A stretch of DNA of 64,000 bases from NCBI GenBank assembly GCA_030157785.1, contig JAOAUC010000041.1:62001-126000 (forward strand), in the 5' to 3' direction. Shown in pieces: positions 34,528 to 43,896 of this stretch. Each line of letters starts with the position of its first letter. The stretch's first letter is position 1. The stretch comes from Zoogloea oleivorans (GTDB lineage Bacteria > Pseudomonadota > Gammaproteobacteria > Burkholderiales > Rhodocyclaceae). Made by a program: the position numbers and the translations under genes. A model generated the notes under the pieces. It searched no databases. It worked only from the letters and a program-made list of their open reading frames with translations, and was not told the origin of the DNA.

Positions 34528-35130
34528 TCAGGCTGCCAGTTCGGCGACCTGGCCGTGGGCGGCGGCGAGGGCCGCGGTCTTGCTGTCGTCGCCCATGTTC
34601 AGACCTTCAGCGTAGACAAATTCCACGTCGGTGATACCCAGGAAGGCGAGGAAATCGCGCACGTAGGTGGTCTGGCTGTCCTTCGGCGTGCCGGCGTACA
34701 TGCCGCCGCGGGCGGCCAGAATGTAAGCCTTCTTGCCGCTCAGCAGACCTTCCGGGCCGGTGGCCGTGTACTTGAAGGTGACACCGGCACGGGCGATGTG
34801 GTCGAAGTAGGCCTTGAGGGTCGAGGGTACGCCGAAGTTGTACATCGGCAGGCCGATGACGATCACGTCGGCATTGCGCACTTCTTCGATCAGCGCGTCG
34901 GAGTAGGCCACCACGGCTTGCTGCTCGGCCGTGCGCTCTTCCGGCTTGGCCAGGAAGGACATGAAGCGGGCGCCGTCCAGGTGGGGCACGGGTTCGGCAG
35001 CAAGGTCACGGGTCACAACGCTGGCGCCGGCGTGGTTGTCCAGCCAGGTGGTGACGAAGCGCTCGGTGAGCTGGCTCGACTGACCGTGGCTGGAGAACAG
35101 GCTGGCGTTGATTTTCAGAAGGGTGCTCAT
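34528..35130 (-). CDS. azoR: FMN-dependent NADH:quinone/azo reductase
   Basis: Flavodoxin-fold oxidoreductase (200 residues) that reduces quinones and azo bonds with NADH. It shows the AzoR motifs: KINASLFSSHGQSSQLTERF (phosphate-binding start), GLPMYNFGVPSTLKAYFDHI and ARGGMYAG. CGGAGC precedes the ATG. Co-transcribed with the pirin gene and divergent from a LysR regulator, an arrangement typical for electrophile or quinone response. Confidence 0.93.
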   Translation of the reverse strand: MSTLLKINASLFSSHGQSSQLTERFVTTWLDNHAGASVVTRDLAAEPVPHLDGARFMSFLAKPEERTAEQQAVVAYSDALIEEVRNADVIVIGLPMYNFGVPSTLKAYFDHIARAGVTFKYTATGPEGLLSGKKAYILAARGGMYAGTPKDSQTTYVRDFLAFLGITDVEFVYAEGLNMGDDSKTAALAAAHGQVAELAA

Positions 35131-35229
35131 TTGATTGCTCCGGGTGAGGTGTTGGTGTGTGTATTTAATGATTTACCGGGAAGATAAAAAAGAACAAGAT
35201 TTAGCTAATACCAATCTATTAATTCGATA

Positions 35230-36138
35230 ATGATTCCCGCTCCCCATATTGCGCTGGACCAGTGGCGCGCGCTGATTGCCGTCGTCGAGGCTGGCGGTTA
35301 TGCCCAGGCCGCCGAGGTGCTGCACAAGAGCCAGTCGGCGGTGACTTACGCGGTGCAGAAGATCGAATCCCTGCTGGGTGTAAAGGCCTTCGAGATCCAG
35401 GGCCGCAAGGCGGTGCTGACGCCCACCGGGCAGATGCTCTACCGGCGTGCGCTGGCGCTGGTGGGCGAGGCGGGCGATCTGGAGCAGGCGGCACGCAAGC
35501 TGTCGGCCGGCTGGGAGGCGGAGATCGGGCTGGCGGTGGAGATCCTGTTTCCGCCGGGCCTGCTGCTCGACTGCCTGGCGCGCTTTGGCGCGGAGGCGCC
35601 GCGCACGCGGCTGGAGGTGATCGAATCGGTGATGGGGGGCACCGGAGAGGCTTTGCTCAGCGGGCACGCAGACATCGCGGTGACGCCCCACGTGCCGCCG
35701 GGCTTCCTGGGCCGGCCGCTGATGCGCATGCGTCTGGTGGCGGTGGCCCATCCCGACCATCCATTGCATCAGCTGGGCCGAAACCTCGGCGAGAAGGATC
35801 TGCGCGCCCACCGGCACCTGATGGTGCGCGAAACCGGATCGCGGCGCACCTCGCGCAGCTATACAGTGGAGGTGGAGCAGCGGTGGACGTTCAGCAGCAT
35901 GGCCACCTCCATCGCCGCTGCCTGCGCCGGCCACGGCTTTGCCTGGTATCCGGAGGTGCTGATTGGCGCCGAACTGGCTGCCGGCAAGTTGCGGGTGCTG
36001 CCCCTTGGCGGGGCGGAGGAGCGTTTTGTGGAGATGAACCTGGTACTGGCGGACCCGGATTTTGCCGGGCCGGGGGTGTTGCGGCTGGCGGATATCCTGA
36101 CCCGGGCGGCGGGTGAGGCTAGCCCAGACGCTGGCTGA
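35230..36138 (+). CDS. LysR-family regulator divergent from azoR
   Basis: LysR regulator of 302 residues. The wHTH domain (about 8-66: LDQWRALIAVVEAGGYAQAA, VLHKSQSAVTYAVQKIE) is followed by an effector domain. It is divergent from azoR-pirin over a 99-nt AT-rich region and likely controls that pair. Its last 20 nt overlap the convergent aapM gene. Confidence 0.9.
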   Translation: MIPAPHIALDQWRALIAVVEAGGYAQAAEVLHKSQSAVTYAVQKIESLLGVKAFEIQGRKAVLTPTGQMLYRRALALVGEAGDLEQAARKLSAGWEAEIGLAVEILFPPGLLLDCLARFGAEAPRTRLEVIESVMGGTGEALLSGHADIAVTPHVPPGFLGRPLMRMRLVAVAHPDHPLHQLGRNLGEKDLRAHRHLMVRETGSRRTSRSYTVEVEQRWTFSSMATSIAAACAGHGFAWYPEVLIGAELAAGKLRVLPLGGAEERFVEMNLVLADPDFAGPGVLRLADILTRAAGEASPDAG

Positions 36139-37141
36139 CCCGAGCCAGCAGCGCGCAGCCGAGCCAGTAGATCGTCGCGATGAAGAGCCAGGCCTCCAGG
36201 TAGAAGGGCCGCCACTGGGGATCGCCGGCCAGGGCCAGGCCAAGGGAGCCGGTGAGTTCGTACAGGCTGACGATGGTCACCAGCGAGGTGTCCTTGAACA
36301 GGGCGATGGCGCTGTTGGCCAGCGACGGGGCGACGTCCCGCAGCACTTGCGGCAGGACGATCCAGCGCTGGGTTTGCCAGCGGTTGAAACCCAGTGCCAG
36401 CGCGGCATCCAGTTGCCCGGCCGGAAAGGCCTGCAGGCCGCCGCGGACGATTTCCGACAGGTAGGCGGCGGCGAACAGCACGATGGCAATGAGCACCCGC
36501 CACAGCATGTCCACCGCCACCCCGTCCGGGAAGAACAGCGGCAGCAGGAAGGACGCGACGAAGAGCGCGGCAACCAGCGGAATGCCCCGCGCCAGTTCCA
36601 CATAGCCGGTGAGCAGGCCGCGCAGCACTGGCAGCGCTGAACGCCGACCGTAGGCGACGGCGATGCCCAGGGGCAGCGCGCCCGCCATGCCGGCGCTGGT
36701 GAGCAGCAGTGTCAGCGGCAGGCCGCCCCACAACTCGGTGGGGATGTCTGTCAGTCCGGCAAATCCGCCGCCGAGCAGTGGCAGGGCCAGCAGCGGCGCC
36801 GCAAAGAGGGCGCTCGCCAGCTTGCCGCCGCGCAGCCAGCCGAAGGCGGCGGCAAGCCAACTGCCAATGATCAGGCCGGCGGCGAGGAGCGGACGCCAGG
36901 CTTCGTCCGCCGGATAGCGCCCGAGCAGGATGAAGTGCGCCTTTTCGACCACCACGCCCCAGCACGCACCGCTGTGATCAAGCGCTTCGCAGGCAGCCGC
37001 GTCGGGCGCGAAGCGGGCGTTGATGACGGCCCAGTTGAGCAGCGGCGGCAGGCCCAGGGCCACGGCGGCAAGCACCAGCAGGGTCAGCGCGGTATTGAGG
37101 CCGTCGCCGAAGAAGCGGCGGCGCAGGTTGACGAGCGTCAT
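36119..37141 (-). CDS. aapM: Amino-acid ABC transporter permease, AapM-like
   Basis: Inner-membrane permease of a polar amino-acid ABC importer (340 residues). The HisM-type permease domain is C-terminal, with the EAA loop (ALALGFNRWQTQRWIVLPQVLRD in two halves) and a long N-terminal region with several TM helices, typical of AapM. ATG 37141 overlaps the aapQ stop (ATGA). The operon ends here: a convergent LysR gene follows, so the ATPase gene aapP is missing from its normal place. Confidence 0.9.
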   Translation of the reverse strand: MTLVNLRRRFFGDGLNTALTLLVLAAVALGLPPLLNWAVINARFAPDAAACEALDHSGACWGVVVEKAHFILLGRYPADEAWRPLLAAGLIIGSWLAAAFGWLRGGKLASALFAAPLLALPLLGGGFAGLTDIPTELWGGLPLTLLLTSAGMAGALPLGIAVAYGRRSALPVLRGLLTGYVELARGIPLVAALFVASFLLPLFFPDGVAVDMLWRVLIAIVLFAAAYLSEIVRGGLQAFPAGQLDAALALGFNRWQTQRWIVLPQVLRDVAPSLANSAIALFKDTSLVTIVSLYELTGSLGLALAGDPQWRPFYLEAWLFIATIYWLGCALLARVSQRLG

Positions 37142-38100
37142 GCGGTTTGCCCCCGCAAGGCGCGCTGTTCGAGCCGGTGGCTCAGCGCCGCGGCGAGCAG
37201 TGACAGCAGCAGATACACGGCAATCACGATGGTCAGACATTCGATGGCGCGGCCGGTCTGGTTGAGGCTGGTGCCGGCCACCGAGACGAGGTCGGGGTAG
37301 CCGATAGCCACGGCCAGCGAGGCGTTTTTGAACAGGTTGAGGAGCTGGCTTGTCACCGGTGGCAGGGCGGCGCGCCAGGCCTGCGGCAGCAGCACCAGCA
37401 CGAAAGCCTGGCGCGGCGTCATGCCCAGCGCGAGGGCCGACAGGCGCTGACCGGGGGGCAGGGCTTCGACGGCGCCGCGCAGGGTTTCGGCGATGTAGGC
37501 CGCCGAATAGAGGCTCAGGCCGAGCAGCATGGCCAGGTATTCGGGGGTCAGGCGGGCGCCGCCGTCGATGCCGAAGCCGCCCGGCTCGGGGATTTCAAGC
37601 GCGCCATCTACCCACCAGGGCAGGGCCAGGCCGGATTTGCTGAGAAAGATACCCGGCGCCAGGCGCAAGGCCGCATCGGTGGCGGGCAACAGATCGGTGA
37701 GCAGGAAATACCAGGCCAGCAACTGCAGCAGCAGCGGGATGTTGCGAAAGGCATTCACGTAAGCGCTGGCCAGACCGCGGATCAGCGGGTTTTCGGTAAG
37801 CCGCCCGAAGCCGGCCAGCACGCCGATCAGCGTGGCGAGAAAGGCGCCGGGCAGAGCCACCCGCAGGGTGTTGAGGAGGCCGGCGGCAAAGGCACGCAAG
37901 GTCGAATCGCTGGCCTCGACCGGCAGCAGGCTCTCCCCGAGGGTGAAGCCGGCCGGTTCGAGCAGGAAGTCGAAGCCGCTGCGGATGCCGCGCTGCTGCA
38001 GGTGCCCGGCGGTCGTGGTAACGAGCAGGGCCAGCAGCCCGACGACAATGGCGACGATCAGCGCCTGGGTGATACGCGAGGCAGTGCGGCTGGCGGCCAT
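37138..38100 (-). CDS. aapQ: Amino-acid ABC transporter permease, AapQ-like
   Basis: Second permease (320 residues) of the general L-amino-acid importer family, with the N-terminal signature SGFDFL of GltK/AapQ permeases, the helix FRNIPLLLQLLAWYF and the EAA loop SALALGMTPRQAFVLVLLPQAW. It follows aapJ with a 3-nt gap and overlaps aapM by 4 nt. Confidence 0.92.
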   Translation of the reverse strand: MAASRTASRITQALIVAIVVGLLALLVTTTAGHLQQRGIRSGFDFLLEPAGFTLGESLLPVEASDSTLRAFAAGLLNTLRVALPGAFLATLIGVLAGFGRLTENPLIRGLASAYVNAFRNIPLLLQLLAWYFLLTDLLPATDAALRLAPGIFLSKSGLALPWWVDGALEIPEPGGFGIDGGARLTPEYLAMLLGLSLYSAAYIAETLRGAVEALPPGQRLSALALGMTPRQAFVLVLLPQAWRAALPPVTSQLLNLFKNASLAVAIGYPDLVSVAGTSLNQTGRAIECLTIVIAVYLLLSLLAAALSHRLEQRALRGQTA

Positions 38101-38103
38101 GGT

Positions 38104-39117
38104 TCAGCGCAGCGGCGGGGCGTAGAGAATGCCACCGTGGTTCCACTGGGCGTTGAGGCCGCGGGGCAGCTTGAGGGGCGAGTCGGCGCCGACGTTGCGG
38201 TTGAAGATTTCGCCATAGTTGCCCACCGCCTTGACCGCCCGCGCTGCCCATTCCCGGTTCAGACCGAGGCTCTTGCCGAGGTCTTCGCCGACGCCCAGGA
38301 AGCGCTGGATGGCCGGGTCCGGCGAGGCTTTGAGGCCGTCTACCTTTGCCTGGGTGATGCCCAGTTCTTCGGCTTCTATCAGGGCGTTGATGGTCCATTT
38401 GACGATGGCGAACCATTCGTCGTCGCCCCGGCGCACGGCCGGGCCGAGGGGTTCCTTGGAGATGATCTCGGGCAGCACCACGTAGTCGTCGGGGGTGGGG
38501 GCTTCCTTGCTGCGGATGAAGGCCAGTGCCGAGGCATCGGTGGTGTAGGCCTGGCAGCGGCCGCTGAAGAAGGCCTTGATGGAGGCCTCGAACTTGTCGA
38601 AGACCACCGGCTTGACCTTGATGCCCTGGGCACGGAAATAGTCGGAGAGGTTCTTCTCGGTGGTGGTGCCGGACTGGACGCAGATCTCGGCGTTCTTGAG
38701 TTGTTTGGCGCTGGTGACCTTCGACTTCTTGGCCACCATGAAACCCTGGCCGTCGTAATAGGTAACGGCCGTGAAATGCAGGCCTAGGGCGGCGTCGCGG
38801 GTCAGGCTCCAGGTGGTGTTGCGGGACAGGATGTCCACCTCGCCGGACTGCAGCGCGGTGAAGCGCTGCTGGGAGCTCAGCGGCACCCAGCGCACCTTGT
38901 TCGCGTCGCCCAGCACGGCGGCGGCGAGGGCCTTGCACACGTCCACGTCGAGGCCCTTCCACTGGCCCTGACTGTCGGCAGCCGAGAAGCCGATCACCCC
39001 GGTACTGACCCCGCAGGCAATCTGCCCCTTGGCCTTGATGGCGTCGAGGGTCTTGCCGGCGAGGGCCGGGGTGGAAATGAAGGCGAGGGCGGCAAGTGCT
39101 GCTTTGATTCGGGGCAT
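38104..39117 (-). CDS. aapJ: Amino-acid ABC transporter substrate-binding protein, AapJ-like
   Basis: Periplasmic binding protein of 337 residues. A signal peptide (IKAALAALAFISTPALA) is followed by the SBP_bac_3 fold: LDAIKAKGQIACGVSTGVIGFS, GLDVDVCKALAAAVLG, VDILSRNTTWSLTRD and AEICVQSGTTTEKNL. The wide-specificity AapJ/BztA family is distinguished by these N-terminal and SRNTTW motifs. First gene of the aapJQM set; its start has only a weak ribosome site. Confidence 0.92.
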   Translation of the reverse strand: MPRIKAALAALAFISTPALAGKTLDAIKAKGQIACGVSTGVIGFSAADSQGQWKGLDVDVCKALAAAVLGDANKVRWVPLSSQQRFTALQSGEVDILSRNTTWSLTRDAALGLHFTAVTYYDGQGFMVAKKSKVTSAKQLKNAEICVQSGTTTEKNLSDYFRAQGIKVKPVVFDKFEASIKAFFSGRCQAYTTDASALAFIRSKEAPTPDDYVVLPEIISKEPLGPAVRRGDDEWFAIVKWTINALIEAEELGITQAKVDGLKASPDPAIQRFLGVGEDLGKSLGLNREWAARAVKAVGNYGEIFNRNVGADSPLKLPRGLNAQWNHGGILYAPPLR

Positions 39118-39211
39118 GGGTGGGCGACGTTGAGACCGATGGCCCGTAGCTTATCGGGCTTCGGCCTCTTGGTGCAAAGCAGCACCGGCGATGCACGGCG
39201 CACTTTGTCGA

Positions 39212-40669
39212 TCAACCGGATGCAGGCATCCATCCGCCACCAAGTGCACGGATCAGGTTCACCGTCGAACGGGCCCGCTCGCCATCCAGACCCACGGCGA
39301 GGCGTTGTTGCTGGAGAACGCTGCGTTCCGAGTCGATCACGTTGAGGTAGCTCACCGCACCTTCCCGGTATTGCAGACGGGCCAGCCGCGCGGCCCGTTC
39401 GGCCGCGCTGACGGCGCTGTCCTGTTCCCGGTGCTGCTCGCCAAGGAGGCGCAGCTGGACGAGGTTGTCCTCGACCTCGCGGAAGGCCTGCAATACCGTT
39501 TGGCGATAGCGCGCCGAATCCTCGTCGTAGGCGGCCCGCGCCTGTTTGACGCCGGCATCGCGGGCGCCGCCGTCGAACACCGGCAGGCTCAGGGCGGTGC
39601 CGACCAGCGGCCCGAGAACGAAGCTGCGGCTGGCGTACTTGAAGAGATCACCCAGTCCGCCGGATTCGTAGCCGAGGGCGCCGGTCAGGGACAGGCGCGG
39701 GAACCACGCGGCGCGGGCGACGCCGACGCGGGCATTGGCGGCGGCCATGGCCCGTTCGGCGGCGGCGATGTCGGGCCGCCGTTCGAGCAGGGCCGAGGGC
39801 AGGCCGGCCGGCACGTCCACCGACAGGCGGCGCAGGGGCATCGCCGGCAGGGCGAACTCGGCGGGTGACTTGCCGAGCAGAATCGCCAGTGCGTGCTCGG
39901 CCACTGCCCGCTGACGGGCCAGACCGAGGGATTCGGAGCGGGCGGCGGACAGCTCGCTGCGTGCCCGGGCCAGATCCAGCTCGGCGATGTCGCCTTCGTC
40001 GAAGCGGCGTTGCAGCAGTTGCACGGTGTCGGTGCGCAGCTTCACGGCGTCCACGTAGAGGGCCTGGGCGGCGTCCAGCTCGCGGATCAGGAAGTAGGCC
40101 TGGGCCACGTCGGCCTGCAGGGCGAGCAGGGTGGCGCCGAAGAGGGCCAGGTTGCGCTCCGCGTCGAGGCGGGCGGCGTCTTCGGCGCTGCCCAGGCGGC
40201 CAAACAGGTCCACCTCGTAGGCGATGCTGGCCTGGCCGCGCCACAGGGTGCTGGTGCGTGTGTCGGCGTCGGCGGGCAGGCCTTGGGACGCCGGCGATGG
40301 GCGTTGGCGGGTCGGGCCGAAGCCCACGCCGATCTGCGGGAGCCTGGCAGCGTGGGCCGCCTGCTCCAGCGCGCGGGCTTGGCCGAGGCGGGCCGCGGCG
40401 GCGGCCAGGTCCTGGTTGGCGGCGAGGGCGTCGCGCTCGAGGCGGTTGAGGGCCGGGTCGCGGAAGACGGTCCACCATTCGCCGCGGCTGGCTTCGTCGG
40501 CCGGTTCGGCGGGCTTCCAGTTGGCGTCCGCCGGGGCGGCTTCCTTGAAGGCGGCCGGCGTGGCGACGGCGGGGCGTTCGTAGGTGGGCGCCACCGAGCA
40601 GCCGGCCAGGAGCAGCAGGCTGGCCAGCAGACCGCCGGCGAGGCGGGGCAGGGTTGTCGATGGGGTCAT
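39212..40669 (-). CDS. RND efflux outer-membrane factor, OprN/NodT-type lipoprotein
   Basis: Outer-membrane channel (485 residues) with lipobox LLLAGC after a short leader, a conserved YERPAV start, and two OEP repeats ([36 protein letters not shown]). CAGGAG lies before the ATG, and it follows the RND permease with a 4-nt gap. Third gene of a MexEF-OprN-like adaptor-permease-OMF operon. Confidence 0.92.
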   Translation of the reverse strand: MTPSTTLPRLAGGLLASLLLLAGCSVAPTYERPAVATPAAFKEAAPADANWKPAEPADEASRGEWWTVFRDPALNRLERDALAANQDLAAAAARLGQARALEQAAHAARLPQIGVGFGPTRQRPSPASQGLPADADTRTSTLWRGQASIAYEVDLFGRLGSAEDAARLDAERNLALFGATLLALQADVAQAYFLIRELDAAQALYVDAVKLRTDTVQLLQRRFDEGDIAELDLARARSELSAARSESLGLARQRAVAEHALAILLGKSPAEFALPAMPLRRLSVDVPAGLPSALLERRPDIAAAERAMAAANARVGVARAAWFPRLSLTGALGYESGGLGDLFKYASRSFVLGPLVGTALSLPVFDGGARDAGVKQARAAYDEDSARYRQTVLQAFREVEDNLVQLRLLGEQHREQDSAVSAAERAARLARLQYREGAVSYLNVIDSERSVLQQQRLAVGLDGERARSTVNLIRALGGGWMPASG

Positions 40670-40673
40670 GGTC

Positions 40674-43600
40674 TTACTCCTGGCCGGCGTGGGCGTGTGT
40701 CGGGGCGATCAACGGCGCCTCGTGGGCGGCTGCCGAATGGAGGGGGTGGCGCTTGTCGAGGCGGCGCAGGAGCACGTAGAACACCGGCGTCAGGAACAGC
40801 CCGAAGAGCGTGACCCCGAGCATCCCGAAGAACACCGCGATGCCCATCGCGTGGCGCATCTCGGCGCCGGCGCCGGTGGAGGTGACCAGCGGCACCACGC
40901 CCATGATGAAGGCGATGGAGGTCATCAGGATCGGCCTGAGGCGCAGGCGGCTGGCGTCGATGGCGGCTTGCCGCGGGGTGTGGCCCTGCAGCTCCAGCTC
41001 GCGGGCGAACTCGACGATCAGGATGGCGTTCTTGCACGCCAGCCCGACCAGCACCATCAGCCCGATCTGCGTGAAGATGTTGTTGTCGCCACCCGTCAGA
41101 TACACGCCAGTCAGGGCCGCGAGGATGCTCATGGGCACGATCAGGATCACCGCCAGCGGCAGGGTCAGGCTTTCGTACTGGGCTGCCAGTACCAGGAACA
41201 CCAGCAGCACGCTGATCGGGAAGATCCACACGCCGGCATTGCCGGCCAGGATCTTCTGGTAGGTGAGGTCGGTCCATTCAAACCGGACGCCGCGGGGCAG
41301 GGTTTCGGCGGCAATGCGCTCTGCAGCGGCTTCGGCCTGGGCCGACGAGAAGCCGGCTGCCGGCCCGCCGTTGATGTCGGCGGCAGTGAAGCCGTTGTAG
41401 CGCACCACCATCTCCGGCCCGTAGGTGGGCGTGACCCGCAGCAGCGAACCCAGCGGCACCATCTCGCCGCTGGCGTTGCGGGTTTTGAGGCGGCCGATGT
41501 CCTCCGGCTGGGCGCGGAAGCCGGCGTCGGCCTGGGTGCGGACCTGGTACACGCGGCCGAAGCGGTTGAAGTCATTCACGTAGAGCGAACCCAGGTAGAT
41601 CTGCAGCGTGTCGAACACGTCGGTGACGGCCACGCCCTGCTGCTTGGCCTTGGTGCGGTCCAGGTCCACGTCCAGCTGGGGCACGTTGATCTGGTAGCTG
41701 GAGAACATCGGCCCCAGTTCCGGCGCCTTGCTCGCCGCGGCCATGAAGGCCTTGGCGGCCTTGTCGAGTTCGGCGTAGCCGACGCTGCCCCGGTCTTCGA
41801 TCTGCATCTTGAAGCCGCCCACGGTGCCCAGGCCCATTACCGGCGGGGGCGGAAAGACGGCGATGAAGGCCTCCTGGATGGCCGCGTACTGCTGGTTGAG
41901 GGCACCGGCGATGGCGCCGGCCGATAGCTCCGGCGACTTGCGTTCGGCGAAGGGCTTGAGGGTCACGAAGACGATGCCGGCACTGGAGCTGTTGGTGAAG
42001 CCGTTGATCGACAGCCCCGGGAAGGCCACCGCGTTGGCGACGCCCGGCTGCTTGAGGGCGATCTCGCCCATGCGGCGCACCACCTCTTCGGTGCGATCCA
42101 GCGAGGCGCCGGCCGGCAACTGGGTGAAGCTCACCAGATATTGCTTGTCCTGGGCCGGCACGAAGCCGCCGGGCACGAGGTAGGAAATCCCCACGGTGAG
42201 CCCGAGAAGCACGGCATACACGCCCATCGCCGAGGCCTTGCGGTTGATGACGCCAGTGACGCCGCGGCCGTAGCGTTCGCTGCTGCGATTGAAGAAGCGG
42301 TTGAAGCGGGCGAAGAAGCCACCCAGCCAGCGCTGCATCTGTACGGTGAGCCAGTCGGGCTTGGCGTCGTGGCCCTTGAGCAGCAGGGCGGCGAGGGCCG
42401 GCGAGAGGGTCAGCGAGTTGAAGGCCGAGATCACCGTCGAGATGGCGATGGTCATGGCGAACTGCTTGTAGAACTGGCCGGTGAGGCCGGTCATGAAAGC
42501 GAGCGGGACGAACACGGCGACGAGGGTCAGGGCGATGGCGATGATCGGGCCGGACACTTCGCGCATGGCCCGGTAGGTGGCCTCGCGGGGCGACAGGCCG
42601 GCCTCGATGTTGCGCTCGACGTTCTCCACCACGACGATGGCGTCGTCCACCACGATGCCGATGGCCAGCACCATGCCGAACAGGGACAGGGCGTTGATCG
42701 AATAGCCGAAGCCGAGCATCAGCGAGAAGGTGCCGATGATCGACACCGGCACTGCCAGCAGCGGAATGATCGAGGCGCGCCAGGTTTGCAGGAAGACGAT
42801 CACCACCAGCACCACAAGGGCGATGGCTTCGAGCAGCGTGGTGATCACCGCCTTGATGCTGGCCCGCACGAACTGGGTCGGGTCATAGACGATGCTGTAC
42901 TGCACCGATGGCGGAAAGTCCTTGGCCAGCTCCATCATGGTCTCGCGGACCTGTTCCGAGATGTCGAGGGCGTTGGCGCCCGGCGTCTGGAAGATCGGAA
43001 TGGCCACCGCGGGTTTGTTGTCGAGCAGCGCGCGCAGGCCGTATTCGGCGGCGGCCAGCTCGATGCGCGCGACGTCGCCCAGGCGGGTGACGCCGCCATC
43101 GGGGGCGGTCTTGAGGATGATCTGTGCAAACTCCGCCTCGTCCTTCAGGCGGCCCTGGGCATTGACGTTGAGCTGCAGTGGCGTGTGGCGGTCGTTGGGC
43201 GGCGCGCCAATGACGCCGGCGGCCACCTGCACGTTCTGTTCGCGGATGGCCTTGACGATTTCGGGGGCGGTGAGGCCGCGCTCGGCCACCTTGCCGGGGT
43301 CGAGCCACACGCGCATGGCGTAGTTGCCGGAGCCGAACAGGCCCACTTCGCCCACGCCCTTGATGCGCGCCAGGCGGTCCTTCACGTTGAGGACCGCGTA
43401 GTTGCGCAGGTAGGTCATGTCATAGCGGTCGTCCGGTGAGGTGAGGTGCACCACCATGGTGATGGTGGGCGTGCTCTTGGCGGTGGTCACGCCGAGGCGC
43501 TGCACGTCTTCCGGCAGGCGCGGCAGGGCCTGGGAGACGCGGTTCTGCACCAGTTGCTGGGCCTTGTCCGGATCGACGCCGAGCTGGAAGTGCACGGTGA

Positions 43601-43874
43601 GCGTGAGGTTGCCGTCGCTGTTGGCCTGGCTCTGCATGTACAGCATGCTCTCCACGCCGTTGATGCTCTCCTCCAGCGGCGCGGCCACCGTTTCGGCGAT
43701 CACCTTGGGGTTGGCGCCGGGGAACTGGGCACGCACCACCACCGAGGGCGGCACGACTTCCGGGTACTCGGCAATGGGCAGCTTGAAGGCCGACAGCAGT
43801 CCGGCCAGCAGGATCAGGACCGACAGCACGCCGGCAAAGATGGGCCGGTCGATGAAGAATTTCGAGATGTTCAT
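40674..43874 (-). CDS. RND multidrug efflux permease, MexF/AcrB-like
   Basis: HAE1 RND permease of 1066 residues with the start MNISKFFIDRPIFAGVLS and the full 12-TM, two-porter-loop layout. The proton-relay segment VVDDAIVVVENVERNIEAG and the GLACKNAILIVEFA motif are intact. Its close similarity to MexF (rather than AcrB) is suggested by ISKFFIDRPIFA and EYPEVVPPSV. MexEF-OprN pumps export chloramphenicol, quinolones, trimethoprim and nitro-aromatics; the natural substrate here is unknown. Confidence 0.93.
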   Translation of the reverse strand: MNISKFFIDRPIFAGVLSVLILLAGLLSAFKLPIAEYPEVVPPSVVVRAQFPGANPKVIAETVAAPLEESINGVESMLYMQSQANSDGNLTLTVHFQLGVDPDKAQQLVQNRVSQALPRLPEDVQRLGVTTAKSTPTITMVVHLTSPDDRYDMTYLRNYAVLNVKDRLARIKGVGEVGLFGSGNYAMRVWLDPGKVAERGLTAPEIVKAIREQNVQVAAGVIGAPPNDRHTPLQLNVNAQGRLKDEAEFAQIILKTAPDGGVTRLGDVARIELAAAEYGLRALLDNKPAVAIPIFQTPGANALDISEQVRETMMELAKDFPPSVQYSIVYDPTQFVRASIKAVITTLLEAIALVVLVVIVFLQTWRASIIPLLAVPVSIIGTFSLMLGFGYSINALSLFGMVLAIGIVVDDAIVVVENVERNIEAGLSPREATYRAMREVSGPIIAIALTLVAVFVPLAFMTGLTGQFYKQFAMTIAISTVISAFNSLTLSPALAALLLKGHDAKPDWLTVQMQRWLGGFFARFNRFFNRSSERYGRGVTGVINRKASAMGVYAVLLGLTVGISYLVPGGFVPAQDKQYLVSFTQLPAGASLDRTEEVVRRMGEIALKQPGVANAVAFPGLSINGFTNSSSAGIVFVTLKPFAERKSPELSAGAIAGALNQQYAAIQEAFIAVFPPPPVMGLGTVGGFKMQIEDRGSVGYAELDKAAKAFMAAASKAPELGPMFSSYQINVPQLDVDLDRTKAKQQGVAVTDVFDTLQIYLGSLYVNDFNRFGRVYQVRTQADAGFRAQPEDIGRLKTRNASGEMVPLGSLLRVTPTYGPEMVVRYNGFTAADINGGPAAGFSSAQAEAAAERIAAETLPRGVRFEWTDLTYQKILAGNAGVWIFPISVLLVFLVLAAQYESLTLPLAVILIVPMSILAALTGVYLTGGDNNIFTQIGLMVLVGLACKNAILIVEFARELELQGHTPRQAAIDASRLRLRPILMTSIAFIMGVVPLVTSTGAGAEMRHAMGIAVFFGMLGVTLFGLFLTPVFYVLLRRLDKRHPLHSAAAHEAPLIAPTHAHAGQE

Positions 43875-43896
43875 GGGTGTCTCCCGCGTCGCGGCT

